From the IMG/VR virus record IMGVR_UViG_3300025520_000001, positions 64,001 to 128,000 of that record: a stretch of DNA of 64,000 bases. One strand, given 5' to 3'. This document shows positions 33,601 through 41,897 of this stretch, in pieces. Both the position numbers and the translations under genes were made by a program. Positions within the stretch are counted from its first letter, which is position 1. Each line of letters starts with the position of its first letter. This DNA is from a virus. The notes below the pieces were generated by a model. That model was not told where the DNA came from, made no database searches, and saw only the letters and a list, made by a program, of their open reading frames with translations.

Positions 33601-34225
33601 CGATAGTGCTTATGTAAATGGAAACTCTGGAGTGACATTTACTGCTGCCATTAGCGGTGCTGACCTGATTTTGTCCGGAACCGCGACAAGCACTGGACAA
33701 AACGCAACATTTAAGTACTCGACGCGCCGATGGAGCTCTTCATACCCTGGAGGTCCAGCAGGCCTTCCTTCATACTCGGGTGCAGCTCCTACTCCCACAC
33801 CTGCTGCAGCTCCTGTTAATGCCGTTCAATTTAACTCAGGTGGTGTCCTTGCGGGCAACTCTAACTTTGCTATTGATACCGTTGATAACAGCATGTCATT
33901 TAATGGACTGCGTCAAGGTGTGTTGTCTAGCAGTCTTACACTCAATAACAATCAGGTGGCCTTTGCAAACTTATTGCTGTTAAGTGCCAGCTATTCATTC
34001 TATGTTATTGAATATTCGATTACAAAAGAAAATTATAGTCGAATTGGTCATTTGCAGATTGCTTATGATGGATCAGCTGTTGCTTGCAATGATAGCTATA
34101 TAGAAACTGGAATTACTGGAGTAACACTTCAAGCAATTGTTTCAGGCGGTATTCAAATACAGTACACAAGCACTAATGGTGCTGGTGATGGCACTTTCAA
34201 GTATGCTTGGCGCAAGTGGAGTTAA
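30623..34225 (+). CDS. Tail fibre protein, 1200 aa
   Basis: Starts at ATG 30623 with AAAGGG upstream; TACAAT at about 30576 may be the promoter. The N-terminal part (residues 1-220) is a virion-anchoring type sequence, the centre is beta-rich, and the C terminus holds two related domains of about 110 residues. They share YSxxR, IxxDG, DSYxxxG, GVTxxA, TFKYxxRxW and sit at about residues 955-1040 and 1105-1200, joined by a Pro/Ala linker (APTPTPAAAP). Probably the receptor-binding fibre. Confidence 0.65.
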   Translation: MAVLGRVLLNSAERIDLPDLLSIDSYGAGDWKYFMQSLVGSSKPYVLYGFDVINPGSAIGLPSCSIRVADSIVYYPGSAAGPFFYGLPEGNEASEPLVPQLRTSATNYVYLTLSTFDTASDTRALWDPDRNGGEGGEFTQEINTESVIQAQLGISTGSFPVNTVPLAIIVMGSNAITSITDARDMMFRLGTGGIAPNAEANYTFPSLPSGAYARQETSGVTVSLSDPNPFQGGDKNIKTLKQWMDAVMTKLKELGGTTYWYEDTTTFSLFKIWNDALATAWKSKGTYTHDSAVPGRLSWSEDLYVKSMNSPVDVVIRASGGSPLNLNNEQVAFLGLVRDQPINTLDEAVLFYNGESYINSASGAAGVFGQLKKGDWVKKVTDKNTLCLQVREFYDTAQSVSGSPVGTIVAPGSARAIVLSGLYQGTDSTIAGDRARFDRGEYTTSDIQIVDRNNNLLDDTAGDLMWFAQRSDTAMSIASISTVSLTGTINSADGSDAIVSCTAHGLQDGDRIVVTTPVGYGATPVYVEAIDANTLSIKTNVTTTGAFVAFYGLCTTGARSTSGFQLESANHGFDSGETIFITGTTNYNDPYTINVRSSTQFQFPIDAAHATETSGLATLARLDVRSEEGIQKIVQGETINIGAGTIENVQAFIGMGSLSQTSPVYTLPGSYDTFNEGANYNGSLSDNLTARVSKNTAMLMDKAQDKTIKCVTTATGARSQTNGWLSFTPPGSTLTIVQPGSPANATITLPDAGGPITLNTNQSAYVTINRNAATTPGWVIANTADVPVRENIFVLATRLSGTEQYLWDGTCVDGIVPLRPSDVLVVQCNLFDPVSTTLPTGTVVVDNVTVEAGQLVVFGNLTINAHRVYRAVGVGTTISSWTAEYKFNGQVDPSVGHVLLVVSGQAFGLQVGKFNGSNWAFNDYVRYFNGADYLEQSNLVSATITDNATTPIFTTAWAGSEHILIDYSLVRSTARETGTMRIVTDGATAEVSTDSAYVNGNSGVTFTAAISGADLILSGTATSTGQNATFKYSTRRWSSSYPGGPAGLPSYSGAAPTPTPAAAPVNAVQFNSGGVLAGNSNFAIDTVDNSMSFNGLRQGVLSSSLTLNNNQVAFANLLLLSASYSFYVIEYSITKENYSRIGHLQIAYDGSAVACNDSYIETGITGVTLQAIVSGGIQIQYTSTNGAGDGTFKYAWRKWS

Positions 34226-34232
34226 ATAAACA

Positions 34233-34652
34233 ATGAATTCACCTCTTAAAAGTAATTTTAGCGGATCCTACGAGGGATCAGACTTTCTCGTTTCAACCGG
34301 AGCACAAAGCATGAGTGGCGCCAAGAGAGGCGCAAATGTAACTTTAACTTCAAGTGCTGGGAGTATTGCGGTAGATCTAGCTGTTAGCAATAACTACACG
34401 CACACACTGACAGAAAACACAACACTTGCTGCCCCCTCTAATCCTGTTGGAGGGCAAAGCGGAATTATCTTCCTGAGACAGCACGCAAGTGCCCCCAAAA
34501 CTCTTGCTTTTAACTCATTTTGGAAGTTTCCTGGAGGCACTCCCACAACGCCAGTTACAGCAACTGTAGATGCCATAGATGCAATGGCATATTATATCGA
34601 GCCAGGCGGCACATTTGCTATTTGCCAGATGATTAACGACATAAAAACCTAA
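34233..34652 (+). CDS. Fibre-cluster protein, 139 aa
   Basis: Begins 7 nt after the fibre gene. Ser/Thr/Ala-rich beta protein: SSAGSIAVDLAVSNNYTHTL followed by a Pro-Gly turn and AYYIEPGGTFAICQMIND. Such short modules often cap or decorate fibres. No enzymatic motif. It may be the detached tip of the preceding fibre or a fibre chaperone; I cannot decide. Confidence 0.55.
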   Translation: MNSPLKSNFSGSYEGSDFLVSTGAQSMSGAKRGANVTLTSSAGSIAVDLAVSNNYTHTLTENTTLAAPSNPVGGQSGIIFLRQHASAPKTLAFNSFWKFPGGTPTTPVTATVDAIDAMAYYIEPGGTFAICQMINDIKT

Positions 34653-34663
34653 AAGGACTTAAT

Positions 34664-35347
34664 ATGTTTCCATCTTTTGGAATTCCCTTTCTATTGAAAT
34701 CTTCATCTTCTTCACCACTCTTAGAAGGATTAGTAAGGTTTTATCCGCTTGACGGCAATGGCGATGATGTTCATGGTGGCGAGCACGGCGTTATCACTGG
34801 TGCATCTCCAGGCTATGAAGCAGGTTTGGGTCAAACGAATGCACTATATCTTGGTGATAGCACCACAAACAGATTTGAAGCATTAGAGTTTCGTCCGAAT
34901 GACTTTACTATTTCCTGGCAAGTGTACGCTCGCGGTAATTTCAACGCATTTGCAGGGTTAATTGGCAACTTTAACACCAGTTCAGTAACAAGCGACTGGT
35001 GTTTTCTTTGCGGCGGTGTAACAGACGCACTTGTATACGCAAATGGTAATGCCAATACTGGAAAGTTAATTACTCTGCCAACATTAAGTTGGCACCATAT
35101 CGTTCTTACGCGAGAAGTTACTGCATGGAAACTCTACTATGATGGAACGCTTGTTGAAAGTTTTACAAGCCTAGGCGCTGGATCCTCGGGAACAGATAGT
35201 TTTTATATTGCTAGTAGACCTGATGGCTATACAACCACTAATGCGCGATTTCAAAAAGTAGGTCTGTGGAATCGCGCATTAACTGATGCTGAAGTAACGA
35301 CACTTTATAATAGTGGAAATGTGCTAGCATATCCATTTACCATTTAA
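34664..35347 (+). CDS. LamG/concanavalin-like protein of the fibre cluster, 227 aa
   Basis: AAAAGGA precedes ATG 34664. Residues 20-225 read as a single LamG-type jelly roll: RFYPLDGNGDDVHG near the start, FTISWQVYARG in the middle, and WHHIVLTREVTAWKLYYDG followed by GLWNRALTDAEVTTLY at the end. These domains bind sugars or other surface ligands, so this is a candidate host-recognition protein. No signal peptide-like processing is expected in a virion protein. Confidence 0.7.
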   Translation: MFPSFGIPFLLKSSSSSPLLEGLVRFYPLDGNGDDVHGGEHGVITGASPGYEAGLGQTNALYLGDSTTNRFEALEFRPNDFTISWQVYARGNFNAFAGLIGNFNTSSVTSDWCFLCGGVTDALVYANGNANTGKLITLPTLSWHHIVLTREVTAWKLYYDGTLVESFTSLGAGSSGTDSFYIASRPDGYTTTNARFQKVGLWNRALTDAEVTTLYNSGNVLAYPFTI

Positions 35348-35444
35348 TCTGTTACAATCATTAAAGCAACCCTTGGGGAAATGTGAACCAAGATGCGACC
35401 ATGAAGCCATTGTCTCATCTTAGTTCTCAACTTGGAGAATCATC
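35348..35444 (+). promoter_or_regulatory. Structured leader of the last fibre gene
   Basis: TACAAT at 35353-35358 is a likely -10, giving a leader of about 80 nt. AAGATG (35390-35395) pairs with CATCTT (35416-35421). TTCTC (35424-35428) pairs with GAGAA (35435-35439), which would hide part of the ribosome site. CCAAG (35388-35392) can pair with CTTGG at either 35372-35376 or 35431-35435, so two alternative folds exist. Confidence 0.4.
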
Positions 35445-36950
35445 ATGGCAGACAACGGATTCAAGATAAATAAAAGCGTAAATCTTAACCCCCAGGCGGG
35501 CACGCCGTCTAATCCTGTAGACGGAGATATTTATTACGACTCCGTAATTCAATCATTTGCTTATTATCACAATGGGGCTTGGGCTAACTTTGATTCCGTG
35601 GGAACAGTAGCATCCACACTTTGGTTAACAAGTGCACATCTTACTCCCGCTATTGTTCGAAATTCGATTGTTAAAATAACTGGCGGTGGCGTACTGTCGC
35701 ATCTAGCTGGCATTTCAGCTAGCTTTAGTGGTCGAACCATCAGTATTTATAACGCTGGTACCGCCACCATTGTCGTAGAACCAAATGACGCCAATGAAGC
35801 CACGGTTAACAACCGAATTCAAACGCCAACAGGCGGCAGCATGAATTTGGTGGCAGGAGAAATTGCCGTATTCACATATGACGTGGTGGCCAGTCGATGG
35901 CTTCTAGTGTCTATTTCATCTAATGCTGGAGCACAAGTTATAGCAACAACTTCAAATCCTGGCTTAGTAACTCTACATCAAGCATCTTTGCTTCCACTTG
36001 ACGGAGTAGTGTTGTCTGATGGAGACCTAAATACTGCTAACGGCGTTGTTGGTTTAAATGCCAACAGGGCCGTTAATATCGCAGCACCATTAAGTTCAGT
36101 AACAGCTGTTACTATAACAGCTAATGGTGCGTCTAATGCTGTAGATCTCTTCGGCAGCATTGAATTGAAGACAGCCGGATCGGCCATGTATGTATTTGGT
36201 GGCACCATTCTTGCGGGAGAAGCGCCGTCTGGAATAGATGGCGGAAAATTAGTCTTGAGTTTGCCCCATCCTACGCTAGATGGTGGCTTGATTCAAGCGT
36301 GGACTCGAAATGTTGGGGTAAATGAATCAATCTTTAAAATTGAAGAATCTACCGCTGGCGTTCAAGTGTTGATCATGGCCAATGCTACTAACGGCAGTTA
36401 CATAACCGCAGGAGGTATTTCTCCTCTTACTGTTGGTTATGATGCACCAGAAGGATGGCGCTTTGAAGTTGATGGGTCTATTTCTAAATTAAGTTCAGCC
36501 GCACAAATTCACAACGTGGCAGACCCTTCTTCGGCACAGGATGTCGCCACTAAAAACTACACAGACACAAATTTCCTAAGAATTACGGGCAGCACGACTC
36601 AAACAGTAACAGGGGTTAAAACGTTTACGGGAAGAATGTTCTCAACACTTTCGCCTGGAGCGTCAAACGCCAACATCTGGATTACTAACTCAGATACAAC
36701 TAATGATTCTAATGCATTGCGCATTGATTCATCGTCGGTTGGTACGGCAGTCCGTGTGGCCAACTCAAATACTGGTCGTGCTCTTCAAGTTCAGAGTGCT
36801 GTTGGTTCACCTACACTTCGCGTGGTCGCTCATGATGGTTCGGTCGCTCCTTCATCCTATTCTGGAGTAGCAGGCGATATTATCTTCGTGGGCGGGATTT
36901 ACAATAAACTCTACGTGTACGATGGGAGTACGTGGAACGCTTGCTGGTAA
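35445..36950 (+). CDS. Tail fibre or tip protein, 501 aa
   Basis: N-terminal module (FKINKSVNLNPQAGTPSNP, then GDIYYDSVIQSFAYYHNGAW) is a common phage fibre head: a strand pair shaping the trimer start. The middle is beta-rich with Asn/Gly/Val repeats. Near the end LRITGSTTQTVTGVKTFTG is typical of fibre shafts, and the last 25 residues repeat the GDIxFxxGxYNKLYVYDGSTW pattern seen at the N terminus, split here across GDIIFV and NKLYVYDGSTW. It converges without a gap on the minus-strand replication operon. Confidence 0.6.
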   Translation: MADNGFKINKSVNLNPQAGTPSNPVDGDIYYDSVIQSFAYYHNGAWANFDSVGTVASTLWLTSAHLTPAIVRNSIVKITGGGVLSHLAGISASFSGRTISIYNAGTATIVVEPNDANEATVNNRIQTPTGGSMNLVAGEIAVFTYDVVASRWLLVSISSNAGAQVIATTSNPGLVTLHQASLLPLDGVVLSDGDLNTANGVVGLNANRAVNIAAPLSSVTAVTITANGASNAVDLFGSIELKTAGSAMYVFGGTILAGEAPSGIDGGKLVLSLPHPTLDGGLIQAWTRNVGVNESIFKIEESTAGVQVLIMANATNGSYITAGGISPLTVGYDAPEGWRFEVDGSISKLSSAAQIHNVADPSSAQDVATKNYTDTNFLRITGSTTQTVTGVKTFTGRMFSTLSPGASNANIWITNSDTTNDSNALRIDSSSVGTAVRVANSNTGRALQVQSAVGSPTLRVVAHDGSVAPSSYSGVAGDIIFVGGIYNKLYVYDGSTWNACW

Positions 36951-37310
36951 TTACATTTCTTCCATGGCGCTCTCAAAGAGAGCTGAAGCAACATCAAAAA
37001 CTAAGACTTTTTCGCAGTTATTGGCCTCAACGAACGGTTCTGACCAATAAATCTCAATGGTTGGAGGCTCGTTGAGATCGAGAAAGTTGACTTGACAATT
37101 CTTGTCTAGTTTACTTAATTTGTGACGCAGTTGATCTACGGCAAGAGAGCGCAAGTACCATTCAGTTTTCTTTATCTTTTCGTACTCAGTGAAGAACTCA
37201 TTAACCCATTTGCTTACAGTTTTAACTTCAGAAACTTGAGCTGCAATTCGCTTTTTTCGAGCAACTTTAGCCTCGATTTCCTTCATCAAGTCTCGCTTAA
37301 TATTAGACAC
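36951..37310 (-). CDS. Hypothetical protein of the replication operon, 119 aa
   Basis: Last gene of a four-gene minus-strand operon; its start overlaps the end of the primase gene by 8 nt. Basic, helical N-terminal half (residues 1-65, with KVARKKRIAAQV) and a beta-like second half. The stop codon abuts the stop of the convergent fibre gene with no base between. Position suggests a replication accessory role; no family recognised. Confidence 0.6.
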   Translation of the reverse strand: MSNIKRDLMKEIEAKVARKKRIAAQVSEVKTVSKWVNEFFTEYEKIKKTEWYLRSLAVDQLRHKLSKLDKNCQVNFLDLNEPPTIEIYWSEPFVEANNCEKVLVFDVASALFESAMEEM

Positions 37311-38184
37311 TTTGAACCTTCTGTAAATTGGTTATAAAACGCTTTGCGACTGCCTCGTGGCCTTCTCTTTTTAGAAGATCATTCCAATCGATTTCATCGT
37401 CTAGAGTTGTAGAGATGTGAGTAATGCACTGTGCTTTAACGGCCTTTGCTAGGCCATCCTGGCCAGCCTCGTCTGCATCATAAGCCCCAATTACCTTGAT
37501 CCCCTGATTACAAAGTTCCTTCAAAACTTCCTGATGGTGCTTAGTGACATTACAACCCGACGTGCAAATGAACTTCCATGGATTCCGCGCTATGCCACCA
37601 TACTTGATATTAAAGGCCTGTTGAAGACTAAGGGCATTGAAATATCCTTCACAAACGCCAACAGCTTTGATGTTTGTAACGAACGGTCCTTGATTCCACA
37701 TACCAAAGAGCATGCCTAAGCGAGTACCAGGAAGCGTGTCGATCTTCTGTTCATCTCCGTCTCTGTTGATTCGCGTCTTGAGGAAGCGGATTTGGGCGCC
37801 ACAAAAATGATCTTGAAAATAATAGGGGAACACTATTCCTTCACGATCTACATCGTAGTACATGTCGCCGTCAAGATTAAGACCTCGACTTTGCACGTAA
37901 TCTACGCCTTTTTGAGCTCGAGGATCAGAAAGCGGAATAAACTTGATTGGCCACTGCATCACCTGAAGTTCGTTAGGTGTAGCTTCTTTGAAGTCAAAGT
38001 CGCCTTTAAGGAATTCAGGTAATGAAATTTCGCCCAAATAGCAGTACTGTCTAAGAGAATAACCGCGTTGACACACTCCCTTACAATAGACCCAAATATC
38101 CCCACTCTCGGGGTCCTTGTGCCAATATAGAGTGTCGTTGGGTCGCTTACAAATTAAGCATTTTTTAGTCGAAAGACCACTCAT
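37303..38184 (-). CDS. DnaG-like primase with zinc finger and Toprim domain, 293 aa
   Basis: Makes RNA primers for DNA synthesis. An N-terminal zinc finger uses C9, C12, C34 and C38. A Toprim domain follows, with the conserved acidic segment VCEGYFNALSLQ and later GAYDADEAGQDG carrying the DxD pair. It is short for a full DnaG and resembles the gp61-type and other phage primases. ATGA overlap with the helicase gene upstream supports a joint primosome. Confidence 0.75.
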   Translation of the reverse strand: MSGLSTKKCLICKRPNDTLYWHKDPESGDIWVYCKGVCQRGYSLRQYCYLGEISLPEFLKGDFDFKEATPNELQVMQWPIKFIPLSDPRAQKGVDYVQSRGLNLDGDMYYDVDREGIVFPYYFQDHFCGAQIRFLKTRINRDGDEQKIDTLPGTRLGMLFGMWNQGPFVTNIKAVGVCEGYFNALSLQQAFNIKYGGIARNPWKFICTSGCNVTKHHQEVLKELCNQGIKVIGAYDADEAGQDGLAKAVKAQCITHISTTLDDEIDWNDLLKREGHEAVAKRFITNLQKVQSV

Positions 38185-39239
38185 GTTCTTTTCCCCGCAA
38201 GAAAATCTTCACCAGAAAACTGTTCGTCATCTTTTGCTTTATCCATAAATGCGTCCAAGTCTTTTTCTGCCCGTTCGCGAGTCATGGCTGCCTTACGAAT
38301 TGCTAATTCTTGTTCTGAAAGCTCTTCTAAGAATCTTCCTTTATGATACGGACATGTAATCTTCCACCCCTGATTGCCGAAGCGATCCTTATGAATCAAA
38401 AAATCTGATGTCTTTTCTTCGACATTTGGAACAACCTCCACAATCACTGTGGCAGGTTCAACCACAGCCGAACATTCCTTAATGCGAGCATCAATATCCT
38501 TTACGCCACCCTTTTTCCCTAGCGAATAAAGTTGTACGAACATACACACGGGGATCTCACACTTCTTAATATATCGACCTAACCAAATACGAAAATCGTT
38601 CAAGACATCGTAGCGGGAACGCGTTTTATCTTGAACTGAGTCTTTAATCAGCTGATAGTAGTCGATAAGTACTGCCGAGAAGCCTTGACCAATAATCTTA
38701 TCAAGAGCAGCCTGTACCCATTCAATCTTAGTTGTGCCGCCTTCTCGCCACGAGACGTCGAGAACTTTAACATATTGAGCAATATCACGACAAAGATGAA
38801 CACACTTGCTGATCGTCTCTGGCGCCATTCGCCCCTTTTTATATTCATTGAAGTCAGCTTCGAGCTCTAGAGCCGCAATACGAAAAAGAACATCCTGTTC
38901 AGGTTCCTCATTAGAAATGACAAGAATTTTCTTCTTCTGTTTCCATAACGGCCACGAGATATTTGCTGCAACAGTTGATTTGCCATTGCCAGATAGTGCA
39001 CAAAAGAGATAGAGATTTTCTCTCGTGAAGGGAATGGCAGCCGACAAGCTATCATTAATGAGAGTGATCTGTTGACTCACCATCTTTTTATAGCTAGCGA
39101 CGCTTTGTACAATTTTCATCATCGATTCTGGATTACCAAACTCAGTAATCTCATCGAGTGAGATATCAACCTTTTGCTCAACTCTTACGCCTGATCTTGC
39201 TAGATTTCGCTCTTGTTCTTCTTTAGTTAGTGTTGCCAC
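38181..39239 (-). CDS. Replicative DNA helicase (DnaB/gp41-like), 352 aa
   Basis: RecA-fold ATPase. Walker A is ALSGNGKST at residues 81-89, Walker B is VLIDYYQLI around residue 190, and the preceding VISNEEPEQDV helix is typical of DnaB C-terminal domains. Compared with DnaB (about 470 residues) the N-terminal domain is missing or very reduced, as in phage gp41-type enzymes. Operon partners are a primase and a possible loader, so it should unwind the fork ahead of the DnaE-type polymerase. Confidence 0.75.
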   Translation of the reverse strand: MATLTKEEQERNLARSGVRVEQKVDISLDEITEFGNPESMMKIVQSVASYKKMVSQQITLINDSLSAAIPFTRENLYLFCALSGNGKSTVAANISWPLWKQKKKILVISNEEPEQDVLFRIAALELEADFNEYKKGRMAPETISKCVHLCRDIAQYVKVLDVSWREGGTTKIEWVQAALDKIIGQGFSAVLIDYYQLIKDSVQDKTRSRYDVLNDFRIWLGRYIKKCEIPVCMFVQLYSLGKKGGVKDIDARIKECSAVVEPATVIVEVVPNVEEKTSDFLIHKDRFGNQGWKITCPYHKGRFLEELSEQELAIRKAAMTRERAEKDLDAFMDKAKDDEQFSGEDFLAGKRT

Positions 39240-39774
39240 TCGTTCCCTTCCCTAAGATACTTTCGATCTCGTCCATTGGATTATATTCCGCAGCTGCTAA
39301 CGCGGCAGCCCGACGTCGCTGTATCTCTTCTACAGTGAGACGCGGAAATGCATCCGCGTGCTCGCGCTGAAGTTTATATTCCTTGGCTGTCATATTGCCA
39401 AAGAGAGCTGGTTCAGTTTCTTCTTGTTCAACCTTTTTCTTCTTAACCGACAACGGGTAAATATTAAAAAAGGCCGCTTTGGCCTTTGCTTCAATCTCTC
39501 CAACCCAGTGCTCCTCAAAGTCTCGCTCACTTAAATGGTTAAAGGTAGGGCCGCCTTTGAGTTTTTTAAACATAGTTTTAACTAGTGAAGCACTTGGAGC
39601 GTGTGCTTTGACGGCTTTCGGCATGTACTCATATGCTTCTTCAAGAGAAAGATCTTCACTCTTCATAATCTCAAAGAGCTCTTCAAAATTCCCTTGAACA
39701 GAAGCTGACCGTCTGTCTCGACTCGCTAGAGTCGCCTTCCATTGTTCAAATAATAGATCGTATCTAGAAGCCAT
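39223..39774 (-). CDS. Possible helicase-associated or loader protein, 183 aa
   Basis: First gene of the minus-strand operon; AAGGAA precedes its ATG at 39774, and its end overlaps the helicase start by 17 nt. Helical, charged protein with a linker of Lys/Glu (VKKKKVEQEE) around residues 110-120. No Walker motif, so it is not a DnaC-type ATPase; a gp59-like loader or adaptor is possible only by position. Confidence 0.5.
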   Translation of the reverse strand: MASRYDLLFEQWKATLASRDRRSASVQGNFEELFEIMKSEDLSLEEAYEYMPKAVKAHAPSASLVKTMFKKLKGGPTFNHLSERDFEEHWVGEIEAKAKAAFFNIYPLSVKKKKVEQEETEPALFGNMTAKEYKLQREHADAFPRLTVEEIQRRRAAALAAAEYNPMDEIESILGKGTSGNTN

Positions 39775-39898
39775 TACGGTTCCTTAAGTATTGGTAAATG
39801 TGGATGGATTCATCTCATATTTTACAATGAGAATAAAAGGGGCCTTCTTATCAATGATTTGAGGTAGATAGAGATCATAGTCCCATGAAGTTATGAAG

Positions 39899-39904
39899 TA
39901 CAAT
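39899..39904 (+). promoter_or_regulatory. Near-leaderless -10 box (TACAAT)
   Basis: TACAAT, then 7 nt, then ATG 39912, with no Shine-Dalgarno sequence. It is one base longer than the 6-nt spacing seen elsewhere. It is the divergent partner of the minus-strand replication operon. Confidence 0.5.
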
Positions 39905-39911
39905 ACTACCA

Positions 39912-41324
39912 ATGAACCTCATTTTAACAAACGACAAGCTCACTATCACAGATCCATCTGACAACGTGATCGATTTTGTCAAGACAAATCTATCATACAC
40001 CGATAAGGCCAAACAATATCAATTGAAGCGTATGAGCAAGAACCCGTATTTACGAACTAGCGCAGCTTATGTAGAGTTGCAAAAGCAAGTAAAGGGGAAG
40101 GTCTATAGCTTAGACGCTAATATTCTTACTGTCCCCTCTGGCTTTATCACCCTTTTTGAGCAAAACTTCCCTAGTTTAACTTACACAGATTTACGGAAAG
40201 AAACTGGCCGAAAGATTTCGCTGCCCTGGGATAAAACGCCGCATTCTCCTCGTGACTACCAATTAGAGGTAATCAACCTCCTAATGAATGCTACCCAATA
40301 TCGGGGAATTGTTAATTTCGCGACGGGTCTGGGCAAAACTCTTACTGCGCTGCACTTTATTAAGCAATATAAGCGCAATGCACTGATCGTGTGTCCGTCA
40401 GATTCGGTTGCCCAACAATTCTACACGCAATGCGTGGACGCTTTCGGTAAGAACATGGTCGGTTTCTATGGTGGTGGCAAGAAAAAGATAAACGATATCA
40501 CTATTGGAATAGCGGCATCTATTACCCGAAACACCGAAGAATTTAAGAATGCCGACTTTGGAGTCGTGATTTTCGATGAGATTCATCATATAGCCGCCGA
40601 CACATTTTACAATATCGCAGAAGCAGTTGCAGGAGTAGGAAAGGTGTTGGGGCTTACAGCTACTGATTATCGCTCTGACGGCAAAGACATCATGATTACA
40701 GCAGGTTGTGGTCCTGTAATCGCTCGTCGAGATGTAAAGTGGGGAATTGAAAAGGGCTTTCTTGCAGAACCTTACTTTATTGTCCGAGAAGTTAATACTG
40801 GCGGCAAAGACTTTGGTGACAACAAGATTAAAAACTATAAAGAACACGTGTTAAACAATTCCATTATAAAAAATATCATTTATAATGACGCACTTAACAT
40901 GATAAATGCTGGTCGATCTGTGTTGATATTAGTCGACGAAGTCGAACATGGTAAAGAGCTTAGTAAACAGCTTGGAGTGCCTTTTGCCACCGGGGAAGAT
41001 TCTAAATCACAAGATTACGTCGATGATCTGAACAAGGGAAAGGTAAAGGGCCTTGTAGGAACGGACGGACGTATTGGGGAAGGCACCGATACGCAAAACG
41101 TGGATGTCCTAATCATGGCTAACTTTGTTGCATCAAAGGGTCCGGTCATCCAGGCCGTGGGTCGCAGTTTGCGCAAGACTTCAACGAAGACTAAATGCGT
41201 CGTATTGGACTACATCCCACTAGGGTCAGCTCAACTCACACGACATGCTCACAATCGAATTAATTATTATCAAGACATAACAGAGAAAGTTAAGATTTTC
41301 AGTTCAACGGGAGAACAAAAATGA
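39912..41324 (+). CDS. SF2 DNA/RNA helicase (UvsW-like), 470 aa
   Basis: Two RecA-like domains. Motif I is ATGLGKT (about residue 141), motif II is DEIHH (about residue 223), motif III region GLTATDYRSDG, and motif VI QAVGRSLRKT near residue 420. An N-terminal domain of about 110 residues precedes them, as in T4 UvsW, which remodels recombination intermediates and stalled forks. Near-leaderless start at 39912. The stop overlaps the next ATG. Confidence 0.8.
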   Translation: MNLILTNDKLTITDPSDNVIDFVKTNLSYTDKAKQYQLKRMSKNPYLRTSAAYVELQKQVKGKVYSLDANILTVPSGFITLFEQNFPSLTYTDLRKETGRKISLPWDKTPHSPRDYQLEVINLLMNATQYRGIVNFATGLGKTLTALHFIKQYKRNALIVCPSDSVAQQFYTQCVDAFGKNMVGFYGGGKKKINDITIGIAASITRNTEEFKNADFGVVIFDEIHHIAADTFYNIAEAVAGVGKVLGLTATDYRSDGKDIMITAGCGPVIARRDVKWGIEKGFLAEPYFIVREVNTGGKDFGDNKIKNYKEHVLNNSIIKNIIYNDALNMINAGRSVLILVDEVEHGKELSKQLGVPFATGEDSKSQDYVDDLNKGKVKGLVGTDGRIGEGTDTQNVDVLIMANFVASKGPVIQAVGRSLRKTSTKTKCVVLDYIPLGSAQLTRHAHNRINYYQDITEKVKIFSSTGEQK

Positions 41325-41887
41325 AAGTGACATTTTACGACAACAAGCCTGGCAAAGGTTTTTTGCAGTGGCTACTTAAGACTTCGTGGCTCGTGGGTTG
41401 CTGGCTACAGAAGCTATTTGGTGCAGTCGACGAATACTATGGAATTGAATCTTTAGAGGAGATGAGAGACATTCTCAAGAGCAAGGGAAAAACTTGCTCC
41501 AGTATTCAGTATTGGGGACATGGAAGTGCAGGAACAATTTGGATTGCCGAAATGCCGCACTTTGATTATCAATTCTTCTGGCTCGCTGCGTATGTCAATC
41601 CTGATACTGTTGTTTGGTTCCGTGTTTGTAGTCTGTTCCACGGAAAGCTAGGAGAGAGATTCTCGAGAACACTTGCAGATCATCTTGGTTGCACTATAGC
41701 TGGACATACTAGGATCATAGGTCTATTTCAAGGTGGGCTTCACACACGTAAGCCCTTCACGGAAGGTAGCTGGTCTCTTGAAGAAGGCTCTGAACAAAAC
41801 AGACTGTCTTGGCTTAGAGATGATTTTAGATTCTGGAATAAGAATACTGTTCTATGTCTTAGAACGACTGTCCCCAAGGGATGGTAA
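41321..41887 (+). CDS. Possible clan CD (caspase-like) cysteine peptidase, 188 aa
   Basis: Coupled to the helicase by ATGA. The central region holds YWGHGSAG (H67-G68) and, 35 residues later, FRVCSLFHGKLGERF (C103), then LADHLGCTIAGHTRIIG. A His-Gly after a strand and a Cys before a G-x-x-x-x-x-x helix, with a later small-residue strand, is the arrangement of clan CD peptidases and of DUF4347-type domains. I cannot verify the fold, and cleavage targets are unknown. An N-terminal amphipathic segment (FLQWLLKTSWLVGCWLQ) might associate with membranes. Confidence 0.45.
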   Translation: MKVTFYDNKPGKGFLQWLLKTSWLVGCWLQKLFGAVDEYYGIESLEEMRDILKSKGKTCSSIQYWGHGSAGTIWIAEMPHFDYQFFWLAAYVNPDTVVWFRVCSLFHGKLGERFSRTLADHLGCTIAGHTRIIGLFQGGLHTRKPFTEGSWSLEEGSEQNRLSWLRDDFRFWNKNTVLCLRTTVPKGW

Positions 41888-41897
41888 TTAAATTCTG

